Assembly: GCA_964510515.1 (NCBI GenBank)
Contig: CAZEAU010000018.1
Span: forward strand, 1-58,309
Source of the DNA: SURF-21 sp964510515
Lineage (GTDB): Bacteria; Actinomycetota; Geothermincolia; Geothermincolales; RBG-13-55-18
Length of the DNA stretch: 58,309 bases
Direction of reading: 5' to 3'
Part shown: one piece after another, positions 22,637 to 31,322 of the stretch
How positions within the stretch are numbered: the stretch's first letter is position 1
Layout: each line of letters starts with the position of its first letter
Made by a program: the position numbers and the translations under genes
The notes under the pieces: model-generated
Databases searched by the model: none
The model's input: the letters and a program-made list of their open reading frames with translations, nothing else
What the model was told of the DNA's origin: nothing

Positions 22637-23323
22637 TCAATCGACGAAACGGTACTTGATCAGGGTCCACAGGGCGGGTATGCCGTCCCTCCAGGTTATC
22701 TTCTTGCCTTCATCCATCTCCCGGCCCGCGTAGGAGATGGGGACCTCGAAGATGCGTATCCTCTTCTTGAGGATCTTGGCCGTCACCTCCGGCTCGATCT
22801 CGAAATGGTTCGACTTGAGCTCTATGCCCTCCAGGGCCTCGCGCGTGAACAACTTGTAGCAGGTCTCCATGTCCGAGAGCGTGGTGTTGTAGAGGATGTT
22901 GGTCACGAAAGCGAGAAAACGGTTGCCGACGAAATGCCAGAAGAGCATGTTTTTGCGGGGGCCGGTGAAGCGGGACCCGTACACCACCTGCGCCTTCCCC
23001 CTGAACACCGGGTCCAGCAGCTTGGGATAGTCCTCGGGGTCGTACTCCAGGTCGGCGTCCTGGATGATGATGAGGTCGCCGCTGGCGGCCGCGAATCCCG
23101 TGCGCACCGCCGCGCCCTTGCCGCGGTTCTCCTCGTGGTAGATGACGCGCGTGCCCGAATCCGCCTCCATGGCCAGTATGTCGCGGGTGCCGTCGCTGGA
23201 GCCGTCGTCGACGATGACGATCTCCCTCTCCAGGTCTCCCAGGTCCACCTGCCGCACCCGGCGCAGGATCTCCTTGATGGTGTTGCGTTCGTTGAACACC
23301 GGCATAACGATCGACAGCTTCAT
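22637..23323 (-). CDS. Family 2 glycosyltransferase (dolichyl-phosphate-mannose-synthase type)
   Basis: A 228-aa GT-A enzyme that moves a sugar from a nucleotide donor, probably to a polyprenyl phosphate. Motifs: the start MKLSIVMPVFNERNTIKEIL, DDGSSDGT (39-46), and the metal-binding DAD of IIQDADLEYDPEDY. The acceptor-side GSRFTG segment follows, then the FEIEPEVTAKILKKR region usual in this class. It has no C-terminal membrane domain, as in soluble DPM1-like forms. ATG 23323 follows GGAGG at 7 bp; the longer frame upstream lacks support. It lies downstream of rmlB on the same strand, suggesting a job in cell-envelope glycan building. Confidence 0.85.
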   Translation of the reverse strand: MKLSIVMPVFNERNTIKEILRRVRQVDLGDLEREIVIVDDGSSDGTRDILAMEADSGTRVIYHEENRGKGAAVRTGFAAASGDLIIIQDADLEYDPEDYPKLLDPVFRGKAQVVYGSRFTGPRKNMLFWHFVGNRFLAFVTNILYNTTLSDMETCYKLFTREALEGIELKSNHFEIEPEVTAKILKKRIRIFEVPISYAGREMDEGKKITWRDGIPALWTLIKYRFVD

Positions 23324-23465
23324 CTCCAGGCCTCCACTTCGAGCTCCTCGCCTGTCGGCGCGCGAAAAAGCGCGCCCCGGCAAGTCCCACTTCCCTGTAA
23401 CGTCCCTACCATACCCGTGCTGCCGCCCGCAGTCGAGCGGCAGCACGGTTCGCCCCGTAGAGGGC

Positions 23466-24464
23466 TCAGATATCCCCGTATCTCTCCTTGTAATAGCGGC
23501 GGAACTCGCCGCTCTTAATCGCTTCCCACCAGGCGGCGTTATCACGGTACCAGTGCACCGTCTCCCGCAGCCCGCCCTCGAAATCCACGCGCGGGCTCCA
23601 ACCCAGCTCCCTCAGCTTGGAGGAATCGACGGAGTAGCGGAAGTCGTGGCCGAGCCGGTCGGGGACGCGCTCGATACTCTCCTCCCCCACCCCGAGGATG
23701 TCCAGGATGGCCAGGGTCAGCTCCAGGTTGGTTTTCTCCTGTCCCGCCCCGACATTATAGGCCTCCCCCGGCGCGCCGCCGCGCAGCACGAGGTCGATGG
23801 CCCGGCAGTTGTCCCCCACGTAGAGCCAGTCCCTCACGTTGGCGCCCTCTCCGTAAAGCGGCACCTTGCGGCCCTGCAGCAGGTTGGTGACGAAGAGCGG
23901 GATGACCTTTTCGGGGTACTGGTAGGGACCGTAGTTGTTGGAGCTCCTGACGATGACGGCGTCGATGCCGTAGGTGCGCACGTACGAGCGCACCAGGAGG
24001 TCCGCCCCCGCCTTGGAAGCGGCGTAAGGGCTGTTGGGGCGCAGGGGACTTTCCTCCGTGAACGAACCCTCGGAGATGCTGCCGTAGACCTCGTCGGTGC
24101 TGACGTGGAGGAAACGGATGCCCGCCTCCCGCGCCCCCTCCAGCAGGCGGCAGGTCCCCAGCACGTCCGTCCTCACGAAGGTCTCCGGCGACAAGATGGA
24201 GCGGTCGACATGGGTCTCCGCCGCGAAGTTGACCACCGCCTCCGGCCCCCAGGCGAAGGCGCGGGCCACGTCGTCCGCGTCGCAGATATCGCCCCGCAAA
24301 AAGGAGTATCGCGCGTCGCCCTCCACCCCCCTGAGGTTCTCGGGATTGCCCGCGTAGGTGAGTTTGTCGAGGTTCAGGACCTCGTCCTCGGCGTGCCCTT
24401 CCAGAACGGCGCGGATGAAGTTGCTGCCTATGAACCCGCAGCCTCCGGTGACCAGCAAACGCAT
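23466..24464 (-). CDS. rmlB: dTDP-glucose 4,6-dehydratase
   Basis: A 332-aa extended short-chain dehydrogenase that turns dTDP-glucose into dTDP-4-keto-6-deoxyglucose, the second step of dTDP-rhamnose synthesis. Evidence: Rossmann GGCGFIGSN (7-15), LTYAGNPENLRG which is diagnostic for RmlB, the THVDRSI segment, a DEVYG motif, and YAASKAG as the catalytic Tyr-x3-Lys. Then come SNNYGPYQYPEKVIP and RDWLYVGDNC, also typical. Length matches the family. The gene order rmlA, rmlC-like, rmlB (reading 5' to 3' on the minus strand), with gaps of 10 and 42 bp, forms one transcript. No rmlD lies nearby. Confidence 0.93.
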   Translation of the reverse strand: MRLLVTGGCGFIGSNFIRAVLEGHAEDEVLNLDKLTYAGNPENLRGVEGDARYSFLRGDICDADDVARAFAWGPEAVVNFAAETHVDRSILSPETFVRTDVLGTCRLLEGAREAGIRFLHVSTDEVYGSISEGSFTEESPLRPNSPYAASKAGADLLVRSYVRTYGIDAVIVRSSNNYGPYQYPEKVIPLFVTNLLQGRKVPLYGEGANVRDWLYVGDNCRAIDLVLRGGAPGEAYNVGAGQEKTNLELTLAILDILGVGEESIERVPDRLGHDFRYSVDSSKLRELGWSPRVDFEGGLRETVHWYRDNAAWWEAIKSGEFRRYYKERYGDI

Positions 24465-24506
24465 GAGGTTTCCTCGCTCTCTCGCATCCAGCCCGCCGCG
24501 GCGGGG

Positions 24507-24947
24507 CTATTGCATCACGATATCCCAGTCGTAGGGCACGCGTGCCTCCTCCGGGTCCACGAAGGTCGCGCCCGTTTCTCCGCCCTCGAGGGCGAGGAGG
24601 ATAAGCGCCGTGCGCTCACCCGCCGCTTTCCATCCCCGCAACACGCCGGGGGGGACCTCCACCTCGCGGAAGCGGTACTCCCCCAGGAAGATCTCCATGA
24701 CCTCGCCCCGCGTTGGCGACTCCTCGCGCCGGTCGCAGAGCACAAGCTTGATCATCCCCCCCAGGCAGACGATCCTCTCCGTGGCCTCCTCCCGCCTCAC
24801 CCATGCCTCCACCGTCCCGGGGAAGAGCGCGCGCAAGGAGGCGGCGCACAGCGCCTGCGGCAGGGACCCCCCGCCCCACACCTGCAGGGAAAGTCCCGCC
24901 CCATCCAGGCCGGACTCCAGCTCGCGCACGCGTACTCCGTCGATCAC
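24507..24947 (-). CDS. RmlC-like cupin, probable dTDP-4-keto-6-deoxyglucose epimerase relative
   Basis: A 146-aa cupin in the place where rmlC is expected. Shared features are SPTRGEVMEIFLGEYRFREV, the strand VPPGVLRGWKA and the end VPYDWDIVMQ, which resemble the shorter RmlC-like family. The usual His of that strand (Pro-Pro-Gly-V-x-His-Gly-Trp) is Arg here, and the protein is shorter than canonical RmlC (about 180 aa), so it may be a divergent epimerase or a sugar-binding cupin. The start is GTG 24947 after GAGGAG, 10 bp behind the rmlA stop. It lies between rmlA and rmlB in one operon. Confidence 0.65.
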   Translation of the reverse strand: MIDGVRVRELESGLDGAGLSLQVWGGGSLPQALCAASLRALFPGTVEAWVRREEATERIVCLGGMIKLVLCDRREESPTRGEVMEIFLGEYRFREVEVPPGVLRGWKAAGERTALILLALEGGETGATFVDPEEARVPYDWDIVMQ

Positions 24948-24957
24948 GCCCTGCTCC

Positions 24958-26028
24958 TCATATCAATCCGATGCGGGAGTTGTCCCCCAGCATGAAACGG
25001 AAGGTCCTGGGCAGCTCGAGGCACCTGCATATCTCCACGTTCTTCCCGATGAGGCTGCCCTCGATGCGGCCCGGGATGTCGACGATGGAGCTGTTCTCCA
25101 TGACGATGGAATGCTCAAGTTCGCTCCCCCGTACGGTGACGCCGCGATGGATGGAGGTGAACGGCCCAAGGTAGGAATCGATCACCCTGCTGCCCTCGCC
25201 GATGATGGCGGGCCCGCGCACGGTGCTGCGCACGATCTCCGCCCCCTTCTCCACGATCACCCTTCCCTCCACGCGGGATTCGGCGCCGACGCGGCCGTCG
25301 CAGCGCGCCTCGATGCCCTCGAGCACGATGCGGTTGGCCTCCAGGAGGTCCTCCAGGTGCCCGGTGTCCTTCCACCACCCCTCGATGATGTGGGCCTCCA
25401 CCTTGCGGCGGTTATCGATGAGGTGCTGTATGGCGTCGGTGATCTCCAGCTCGTTGCGCCATGAAGGCTTGATGGCCTTCGCCGCCTCGAGAATGGAGGA
25501 GCGGAACATGTAGGCGCCCACCAGGGCGAGGTCGCTCGGGGGGCTTTCGGGCTTCTCCACCAGCCTCACGATCCTGCTCCCGTCCAGCTCGGCCACGCCG
25601 AAGCGCTGGGGCTCCTCCACGTGGGCCAGCAGTATCAAGGCCTCGGCGTCCTTGCACCGGAACTCGTCCACGAACTCGGCTATGCCCTCCTTGATGATAT
25701 TGTCCCCGAGGTACATGACGAAGGCGGAGCCGGCGAGGAAATCGGTGGCGGTGAGGACGGCGTGGGCCAGGCCCAGGGGAGCCTCCTGCCTGATGTAAGT
25801 GACGCGGACGCCCCAGCGGGAGCCGTCCTCCACCGCGGCCCGGATCTCGTTCTCGGTATCCCCCACGATGATGCCGATATCGCGGATGCCCGCCTCCCGC
25901 AGGGCCTCGATACCGTAGAAGAGGATGGGCTTATTGGCCACCGGCACCAGTTGCTTGGCGCTGGTGTGGGTGATGGGGCGCAGGCGGGTGCCCGCTCCAC
26001 CAGACAGTATCAACCCTTTGAGCTCCAT
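24958..26028 (-). CDS. rmlA: Glucose-1-phosphate thymidylyltransferase, long form
   Basis: A 356-aa nucleotidyltransferase forming dTDP-glucose from dTTP and glucose-1-phosphate. Residues 1-235 are the catalytic fold: LILSGGAGTRLRPITHTSAK (nucleotide-binding loop and Lys), then VMYLGDNI and VEKPESPPSDLALVGAYMF. Residues 245-356 are a left-handed beta-helix of hexapeptide repeats (SRVEGRVIVEKGAEIVRSTV and following), making this the long StrD-like form, not the 290-aa enteric type. ATG 26028 fits the conserved start; no clear ribosome site precedes it. First gene of rmlA-rmlC-like-rmlB. Confidence 0.93.
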   Translation of the reverse strand: MELKGLILSGGAGTRLRPITHTSAKQLVPVANKPILFYGIEALREAGIRDIGIIVGDTENEIRAAVEDGSRWGVRVTYIRQEAPLGLAHAVLTATDFLAGSAFVMYLGDNIIKEGIAEFVDEFRCKDAEALILLAHVEEPQRFGVAELDGSRIVRLVEKPESPPSDLALVGAYMFRSSILEAAKAIKPSWRNELEITDAIQHLIDNRRKVEAHIIEGWWKDTGHLEDLLEANRIVLEGIEARCDGRVGAESRVEGRVIVEKGAEIVRSTVRGPAIIGEGSRVIDSYLGPFTSIHRGVTVRGSELEHSIVMENSSIVDIPGRIEGSLIGKNVEICRCLELPRTFRFMLGDNSRIGLI

Positions 26029-26317
26029 AGGAGAGGATTTTATCACACCGCCGCGCGCCGTTGCAGCCGATGCCGCGCAAGGGCGAGGCCGCGAGTTGAG
26101 AAGAGACATCCGTGCCGGCCGCGGGTAAGATATCATTACAGCGCAGGGAAGGTATCGACCGGGGAGGAGTGCGGGGGCAGGAAAAGGCGCCCCGGGAGAG
26201 GAAGCGCCCTGAGTCGCCCGGACGTGCGGCAGACCCGCGCCCGCGGCGCACGGATATGGCCGCGCAAGCGGGCTTTCAGCCGGGCCCCCTTCGGATGTTG
26301 CATGGGAGATGATGCCT

Positions 26318-27418
26318 ATGAGCAGGAATGCCAGGTTGCTGTTATCCGTCGTCCTCGCCGTCGTCCTCTTGGGCTCGACCGCGGGCCTCATCCTGACCCT
26401 CACCGCGAACTCCGGGGAGAGCGGCAAGGCCAGGCTGTCCGTCAAAGTCATCCCCCGCCAGGAGATACTCACCGCGGCCTTCAAGGCCTATGGGGACAGC
26501 AGCCAGAACCTGTGGGCGGCGAAGACCATTATCAAGAACGTGGGGGATTCCCCGGTCCACGACTTCCGCATTGATTACAAGATAGATGGCTACTGCGACT
26601 GGACCTCGGCGGAGGTCTACCCCACCATCCTGCCGGGCCAGACGGTGCGCGACTACTGCTGGCCCAACCTGGACGACGCCAAGATGAAGCAGTTGACCTC
26701 GAAAACGCCGGTCGAGCTCACGGCGAGGTATTCCTACGAGGGCCTCAGCCAGCCCATCATGAACATGGAGAAGATATTTCTACTGGGGAGAAACGATTTC
26801 GTTTTCACGGATCTGGACGAGGAGGACATCCTCACCTTCACCGACGCCTTCGACAACTATCCCATGATAGCGGCCTTTGTCACTCCCAACGAGGAATACG
26901 TAAAAAGCGTGGCCAACACCATCGCCTCCGGCCTGGAGACGAACACCAACGATGCCGACGTCTATGCCTCCTTCATCCGCTGTTTCGACACCATGCGCGC
27001 GATGGGGGTCAAGTACATACAGGAGCCCCCGGGCTACTGGACCGCCCGCGCCGCGCAGTACGTGCAATATCCGGCGGAGACGCTGTCGCGAGCCTCGGGG
27101 ACCTGCCTGGACCTGGCCATCTGCATGGCGGCGCTCATGCAGGCGGTGGGCATCAAGTCCTATGTGGCCCTCATCCCCGGGCACGCCATCCCCATCATCG
27201 AGCTGCCCAACAACGGCGATTGGTATGCCATCGAGTCCACCTTCATCGACCAGGACTACGCCCTCTCCCATTTCCCCGGCGAGACCAGCCCCGAGGTGAG
27301 CGCGGAGGAATGCATCGACATCGCGGCCGCTGAGATCAACGGGGCCATACAGGAGGGCGCCTACATCCTTGTCGACATCGAGAAGAGCTGGCAGCAGGGG
27401 GTGATGCCGATATGGTAG
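26318..27418 (+). CDS. Membrane-anchored transglutaminase-like protein
   Basis: A 366-aa protein with an N-terminal membrane helix (residues 7-30) and the rest outside. The C-terminal half is a transglutaminase/protease core with the triad visible: Cys263 in SGTCLDLAICMAAL, His289 in IPGHAI, and Glu306 in DWYAIESTF where Asp is more usual. It may crosslink or cleave surface proteins. The N-terminal half resembles a beta-sandwich with KNVGDSPVHDF. ATG 26318 is preferred over 26309 and 26312, since GGGAG (26304-26308) then has correct spacing. The next gene overlaps its end (start 27412), so the two are made together. Confidence 0.8.
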   Translation: MSRNARLLLSVVLAVVLLGSTAGLILTLTANSGESGKARLSVKVIPRQEILTAAFKAYGDSSQNLWAAKTIIKNVGDSPVHDFRIDYKIDGYCDWTSAEVYPTILPGQTVRDYCWPNLDDAKMKQLTSKTPVELTARYSYEGLSQPIMNMEKIFLLGRNDFVFTDLDEEDILTFTDAFDNYPMIAAFVTPNEEYVKSVANTIASGLETNTNDADVYASFIRCFDTMRAMGVKYIQEPPGYWTARAAQYVQYPAETLSRASGTCLDLAICMAALMQAVGIKSYVALIPGHAIPIIELPNNGDWYAIESTFIDQDYALSHFPGETSPEVSAEECIDIAAAEINGAIQEGAYILVDIEKSWQQGVMPIW

Positions 27419-28425
27419 CCAGGTCATGGAAAAACGCTGCCGCCGCCCTGGCCATCGTCCTGCTGCTGCTGATGCCCTTCCCGCTCGCCCCCGCCCTGGG
27501 CCAGGAACTGGATGCGGGAGGCGATTTCGACATCCGGGAGGAATTCCGCATCGAGCTCAACGCCACCGGGGACGCCAGCATCACCGACACCCTCTACTAC
27601 GACAAGGACTGGTTCGCGAAGTACGGCTTCATCTTCGAGGACAACCCCAACCTGCTCACCCGCCGCTACCGCGCGGACAGCAACGTGGGCGAGGTCGAGG
27701 ACTTCAAGGTGGACATAGATAGCGATAAGGCCACCATCGTGGTGACCTTCACGACCCCGGGACTCGTATACAAGCTGACCGACGGGTGGACCCTTTTCGG
27801 CTACGGCAACTACGAGCTCACCGGCGAGGACGACGGAGAACTTAGCCTGGCCGCGGCATGGACCATCAGCAACGAGTTCAGCCTCTTCGAGCCCATGGAC
27901 CTGGACGAAAAGGTGATAATCACCCTGCCGCACGGGGCCACGGGGGCGGAGTTCGACCGCGCTTCCGGTGCCATCGAGTACGACCTCCCCTACGAGACGA
28001 AAGGCAATGTGCTGGCCGACAACAAGACCCTCTTCACCATCATCTTCGCGCTGCTCATGGCCCTCTCGTTCGTGCTGCTGCTCTTCCTCTTCACGCACAG
28101 GGGCGGCGAACATGCGCTGGCGGCTGCGGGAACGGTCATAGGCCCCGCCGCTCCCCCGCGGGCTCCGGCGCAGGCGGAGCCAGCTCCTGTGCAGGCTCCG
28201 CAGGCGCAAGGGGCAGGCGCTCCGGCGCAGGCGGATGCAGCTCCCGTGCAGGCTCCGCAGGCGCAAGGGGCAGGCGCTCCGGCGCAGGCGGATGCAGCTC
28301 CCGTGCAGGCTCCGCAGGCGCAAGGGGAGACGATTCTGCAGCCCCGCTTCTGCAAGAAATGCGGCCATCGGCGCGGCGGGCCGGAGGAGCGCTTCTGCCC
28401 CAAGTGCGGCACGCCCTTCGCCTGA
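27412..28425 (+). CDS. Membrane protein with extracellular domain, repeat linker and zinc ribbon
   Basis: A 337-aa protein. Signal peptide: residues 1-30 (cleaved after ALGQ). A beta-rich outer domain follows (EEFRIELNATGDASITDTLY onward), then a membrane helix (LFTIIFALLMALSFVLLLFL). The inside has a linker with three tandem 19-residue units, APAQADAAPVQAPQAQGAG type, encoded by 57-bp repeats at 28162-28332. A C-terminal zinc ribbon ends it: FCKKCGHRRGG ... RFCPKCGTPF. Its start overlaps the transglutaminase stop, so the pair is likely a functional unit in which this protein links surface and cytoplasm. Family not recognised. Confidence 0.75.
   Translation: MVARSWKNAAAALAIVLLLLMPFPLAPALGQELDAGGDFDIREEFRIELNATGDASITDTLYYDKDWFAKYGFIFEDNPNLLTRRYRADSNVGEVEDFKVDIDSDKATIVVTFTTPGLVYKLTDGWTLFGYGNYELTGEDDGELSLAAAWTISNEFSLFEPMDLDEKVIITLPHGATGAEFDRASGAIEYDLPYETKGNVLADNKTLFTIIFALLMALSFVLLLFLFTHRGGEHALAAAGTVIGPAAPPRAPAQAEPAPVQAPQAQGAGAPAQADAAPVQAPQAQGAGAPAQADAAPVQAPQAQGETILQPRFCKKCGHRRGGPEERFCPKCGTPFA
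28162..28332 (+). repeat. Three tandem 57-bp coding repeats
   Basis: Units at 28162-28218, 28219-28275 and 28276-28332, nearly identical, encoding an Ala/Pro/Gln linker. Near-identity implies recent slippage and likely length variation between strains. Confidence 0.9.
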
Positions 28426-28430
28426 GGAGG

Positions 28431-28520
28431 ATGGGGTCAGGTCTTGTTCTTTGCCTGCTCCGCTATCTTCCCTGTTCGCACCTGGGGTTTTACCCCGGGT
28501 TCGCAAGACGTGGCCCCATG
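28431..28520 (+). repeat. Dispersed GGGGTCAGGTC repeat, copy 1
   Basis: Begins AT-GGGGTCAGGTCTTG at 28431, 5 bp after the zinc-ribbon gene stop, and runs to ACGTGGCCCC. The same sequence occurs at 31859-31945 (same strand) and, reversed, at 47807-47893, 56812-56893 and 58164-58248. Confidence 0.9.
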
Positions 28521-29306
28521 TTTTCCTCCCCGCGCCTGCTCCATGCTCTCTTCCCCGCGGCTGCTCCTGGGGAAAAGGGCTCTCTCATGCTTCAAGTAAG
28601 CGCCTTGGAGGAGCCGGTTCGCAGGTGTTCTTCCGGCGTCCCTTCGGGGCGCGGGTGGTGCATGTTCTTCCGGACGTGTCATCAAAGGGGCCGGTTCGCA
28701 TACGGAAGGTGAGGCCCGGTACCGGTACGGGCTCTTCCGGGTAGCAGCACTTGTTGTCAGGTCCCGGCCTTTCACGCCTCCGGCTTATCGCCTGCGGCGC
28801 AAAAAGCGCGGGACCGGACCCCAGCGCTTCGCGCCCTCCGCCGCGATGCGTATGACTGGGCTCGGTCTTGGCATCCTCGCCTCGCGGCTCGGAGGCAAAA
28901 CGCGAGCCCATGCGGCGGGTAGGACAAGAGAGCCGGGGTGGGCAGACGCTGAGGTCTATAGAGATGGTGGGGGGAGGGCAAACGTTGCGGATGTTGGGAA
29001 GGGCAAGGAGGGCAGACGCCTGTCCTTTAGAACCTGCGAGTGCGGAGCGAGGGCCGCGTCCCCGGTTACGCCACAAGCAATCCCCGGGATCCGGGGGCCT
29101 GCCCGAAGCGACATTCGCGAGCAGTGTGTGCGAGAGAAGGCAGGTGCTGGCCCTTTAAGACCTGCGAGTGCGGAGCGAGGGCCGCGCCCCCGGATCCCGT
29201 TCCATATGCAGCACTTGCTGTCATGTCCCGGCATCCTCGCCTCACGGCTCGGAGGCAAAACGCGAGCCCATGCGGCGGGCTGGAGAGAGAGCCGGGGTGG
29301 GCAGAA

Positions 29307-29432
29307 GGGGTCAGGTCTTGCAGCGGATATTTTCTTCAAGCAGAGCGAGCGGTGTAATGCCTGGTCAGCGGCTTTAAATATGGATATTACTGGATATTAT
29401 ACCAGAGCAGGCAAAGAACAAGACCTGACCCC
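29307..29432. mobile_element. 126-bp MITE/REP-like element with perfect 14-bp inverted ends
   Basis: GGGGTCAGGTCTTG (29307-29320) and CAAGACCTGACCCC (29419-29432) are exact inverted repeats. The interior is AT-richer than its surroundings and contains a GGATATTACTGGATATTA direct repeat-like stretch. It ends 2 bp from the rnd stop codon. Small size, inverted ends and many partial copies nearby suggest a non-autonomous element mobilised in trans. Confidence 0.7.
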
Positions 29433-29434
29433 AT

Positions 29435-30559
29435 CTAGCCGCGCAGGCAGGCGGCGAGGGCCTCTCCCATCGCCTCCATCTGCCAGCCCTTGAGCAAGCC
29501 GCTTTCCCGCAGCTCCCGCAGGCCGGCCGGCTTCAGCCTCGCTATGGCCTTGAGGGCGGCGTTGGGGAGCAGGAAGCCGGGGTCCAGGCCCAGGTCCTGC
29601 GCCCGCTGGTCCCGGACGGCCTTGAAACGCCTGAGCATCTTCTCAGCCGAGAAGTCCCGCCTCTCGCGTTCCCGCGCCGGAAAGCAGGGCAGTTGCGCTT
29701 TCGGCACCTTCAGGCCCCCGTCAACGGCGACGGCGATCTCCGCGCCGAAACGCGCCAGCTGGCGGTCGGTGAGGACCTTCATGCGCTCCAGCTCGCGGCG
29801 GCCGCGGGGAGGGTCCTCCGCTATCTTGAACAGCCTCTCGGTGCCGATCACCTTGAAGGTCGGCACGTCCTGGCTCTTCGCCCTCCCCTCCCGCCAGTCC
29901 AGCAGCGCCTGCAGCACCGCCAGCTGGCGCGCGGTGAGTTCGCGTGCCCCCTTGACCCTGGCGAAGGTGGCACATTTCTCCGGCAGCGGCCCGAGATTCA
30001 GCACCAGCCTCTCGAACTCCTCCACCGCCCACCCCCAACGCCCCAGGGCCTCTATCTCCTCCTTGAGGCGGCGACGCAGGGGGATGAGGTGGGCCACGTC
30101 GAGGGCGGCGTATTCCAGCATCTCCCGGGCCAGAGGACGCCGCGACCAGTCCGCCTTCTGCAGGCCCTTGTCCACCGGGACGCCGAAATACTCGCCGAGC
30201 AGGTCCGCCAGCCCTATCCTCTCCTTGCCCAGGATGCGCGCCGCGACCATGGTGTCGAAGATGGGTGCGGGCTTTACGCCCAGGAAGGTGAGTATCATCC
30301 TGCCGTCGTAGTCGACGTCGTGAAAGACCTTCTCCGTCCCGCGGTGCGCGAAAAGCGGAGCGATCTCGGAGAGGTCCACGGCAAAGGGATCGACCACGTA
30401 TATGTTCTCGCCGTCCCCTATCTGCATAAGGGAGATCTTCTCCGCATAGCGGTGATAGCTGTCGGACTCGAGGTCCACGCTGATGCGCCGCCTGCCGCGC
30501 AGGTCGTCCAGCATCTCCCGCAGGGAGGCCGCGTCCGCCACGTATCGAAAATCGTTCAT
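29435..30559 (-). CDS. rnd: Ribonuclease D
   Basis: A 374-aa 3'-5' exoribonuclease that trims tRNA precursors. The DEDD catalytic set is in place: SVDLESDS (first Asp and Glu), FHDVDYDGRMI (second Asp), and YAALDVAHLIPLRRRL (Tyr and last Asp). QKADWSRRPL is characteristic. The C-terminal part holds one HRDC domain (ELTARQLAVLQALLDWREGR) and a second helical segment. ATG 30559 gives the correct N-terminus (MNDFRYVADA); upstream in-frame sequence overlaps the promoter. The promoter's -10 lies only 6 bp before this ATG, so the message is probably leaderless. Confidence 0.92.
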   Translation of the reverse strand: MNDFRYVADAASLREMLDDLRGRRRISVDLESDSYHRYAEKISLMQIGDGENIYVVDPFAVDLSEIAPLFAHRGTEKVFHDVDYDGRMILTFLGVKPAPIFDTMVAARILGKERIGLADLLGEYFGVPVDKGLQKADWSRRPLAREMLEYAALDVAHLIPLRRRLKEEIEALGRWGWAVEEFERLVLNLGPLPEKCATFARVKGARELTARQLAVLQALLDWREGRAKSQDVPTFKVIGTERLFKIAEDPPRGRRELERMKVLTDRQLARFGAEIAVAVDGGLKVPKAQLPCFPARERERRDFSAEKMLRRFKAVRDQRAQDLGLDPGFLLPNAALKAIARLKPAGLRELRESGLLKGWQMEAMGEALAACLRG

Positions 30560-30565
30560 GCACCC

Positions 30566-30594
30566 ATTATAATGCTGCGGGCGCGATATGTAAG
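30566..30594 (-). promoter_or_regulatory. Leaderless-type promoter of rnd
   Basis: -35-like CTTACA (30594-30589), exactly 17-nt spacer, perfect -10 TATAAT (30571-30566). Transcription should begin at about 30559-30560, at the ATG itself, and no ribosome site is present. Confidence 0.7.
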
Positions 30595-30668
30595 TTGGCG
30601 GCAGGCACGCGGGCCCCTCCCCCCCCCGGCCTGGCGGCACAGGTGCTACTATATCCCTTGGTGATAAT

Positions 30669-31322
30669 ATGACCCATATCGCAACGCCGAAGAAGAAACG
30701 CCTTCCCGCCCCGGAGAGGAAGAAGGTCATCCTGGACGCGGCCCGGCGCACCTTCGTCGAATTCGGCTATCACGGCGCTCTCATGGATACCATCGCGGAG
30801 CGGGCCGAGGTCACCAAGCCCGTACTCTACCGCCACTTTCCCGGCAAGCTCGACCTGCTGCTGGCCATCCTGGACCGCGCCGGCGAGGAGCTGAGGGATG
30901 CCCTGCTGCGCCCAGACCCGCGCGAGATGGACTGGCTGACCTCGACCCGCTACAGCATACACGCCTATTTCGACTTCGTGCTTTGCTCGAACACGGCCTT
31001 CATGCTCGTTTACGGCACGGACCTCAACGTCGATCCCAGGGCGACGGAGCGCGTAACGCGCATACGCCAGGGCATCATAGAGATCGTCGCGGACATGATA
31101 GCCTCCTACACCGACACCTCGCTCGTGTCGCGGCAGGACATAGGCATCCTGGCGATCATGCTGGTGGGCATGGTGGAGACGACGGTCATCCACTGCATGA
31201 GGGACGGGGCCGCTTCCTGCCACCTCTACGAGAACAACCTGATCGGAGCCGCCACCGCCATACTGGCCAGGCTTCCGGCGCGCGCCGCGCCGGGGAATGA
31301 CCCGAAGGAGGTCGTGAGATGA
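30669..31322 (+). CDS. TetR-family transcription regulator
   Basis: A 217-aa regulator. The N-terminal 60 residues form the TetR DNA-binding domain: KKVILDAARRTFVEFGYHGA, MDTIAERAEVTKPVLYRHFP, GKLDLLLAILDRA. The ligand-binding part is all-helical and of normal size. Its stop overlaps the start of the VOC gene (ATGA), so regulator and enzyme are co-translated, and the VOC substrate or a related acyl-CoA may be the inducer. It is divergent from rnd. The downstream acyl-CoA dehydrogenase on the other strand would be a natural target, though no operator was found there. Confidence 0.88.
   Translation: MTHIATPKKKRLPAPERKKVILDAARRTFVEFGYHGALMDTIAERAEVTKPVLYRHFPGKLDLLLAILDRAGEELRDALLRPDPREMDWLTSTRYSIHAYFDFVLCSNTAFMLVYGTDLNVDPRATERVTRIRQGIIEIVADMIASYTDTSLVSRQDIGILAIMLVGMVETTVIHCMRDGAASCHLYENNLIGAATAILARLPARAAPGNDPKEVVR

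Larger units (their letters stand above)
28431..29434 (+). repeat. Composite intergenic repeat A
   Basis: A gene-free kilobase assembled from modules that recur, inverted, at 57634-58309. They are the GGGGTCAGGTC module; a segment with the palindrome CCGGTACCGG (28710-28760); a module centred on GGAGGCAAAACGCGAGCC (28870-28919 and again 29230-29279); and a module CCTGCGAGTGCGGAGCG (near 29033 and 29160). The 126-bp element closes it. No protein frame here is believable. Pieces of the A and B copies look about 90 percent alike by eye. Confidence 0.85.

Noticed and set aside
28650..29300. CRISPR array or retron in composite repeat A
   Set aside because: Repeats are irregular in length and spacing, with no Cas or reverse transcriptase gene nearby.
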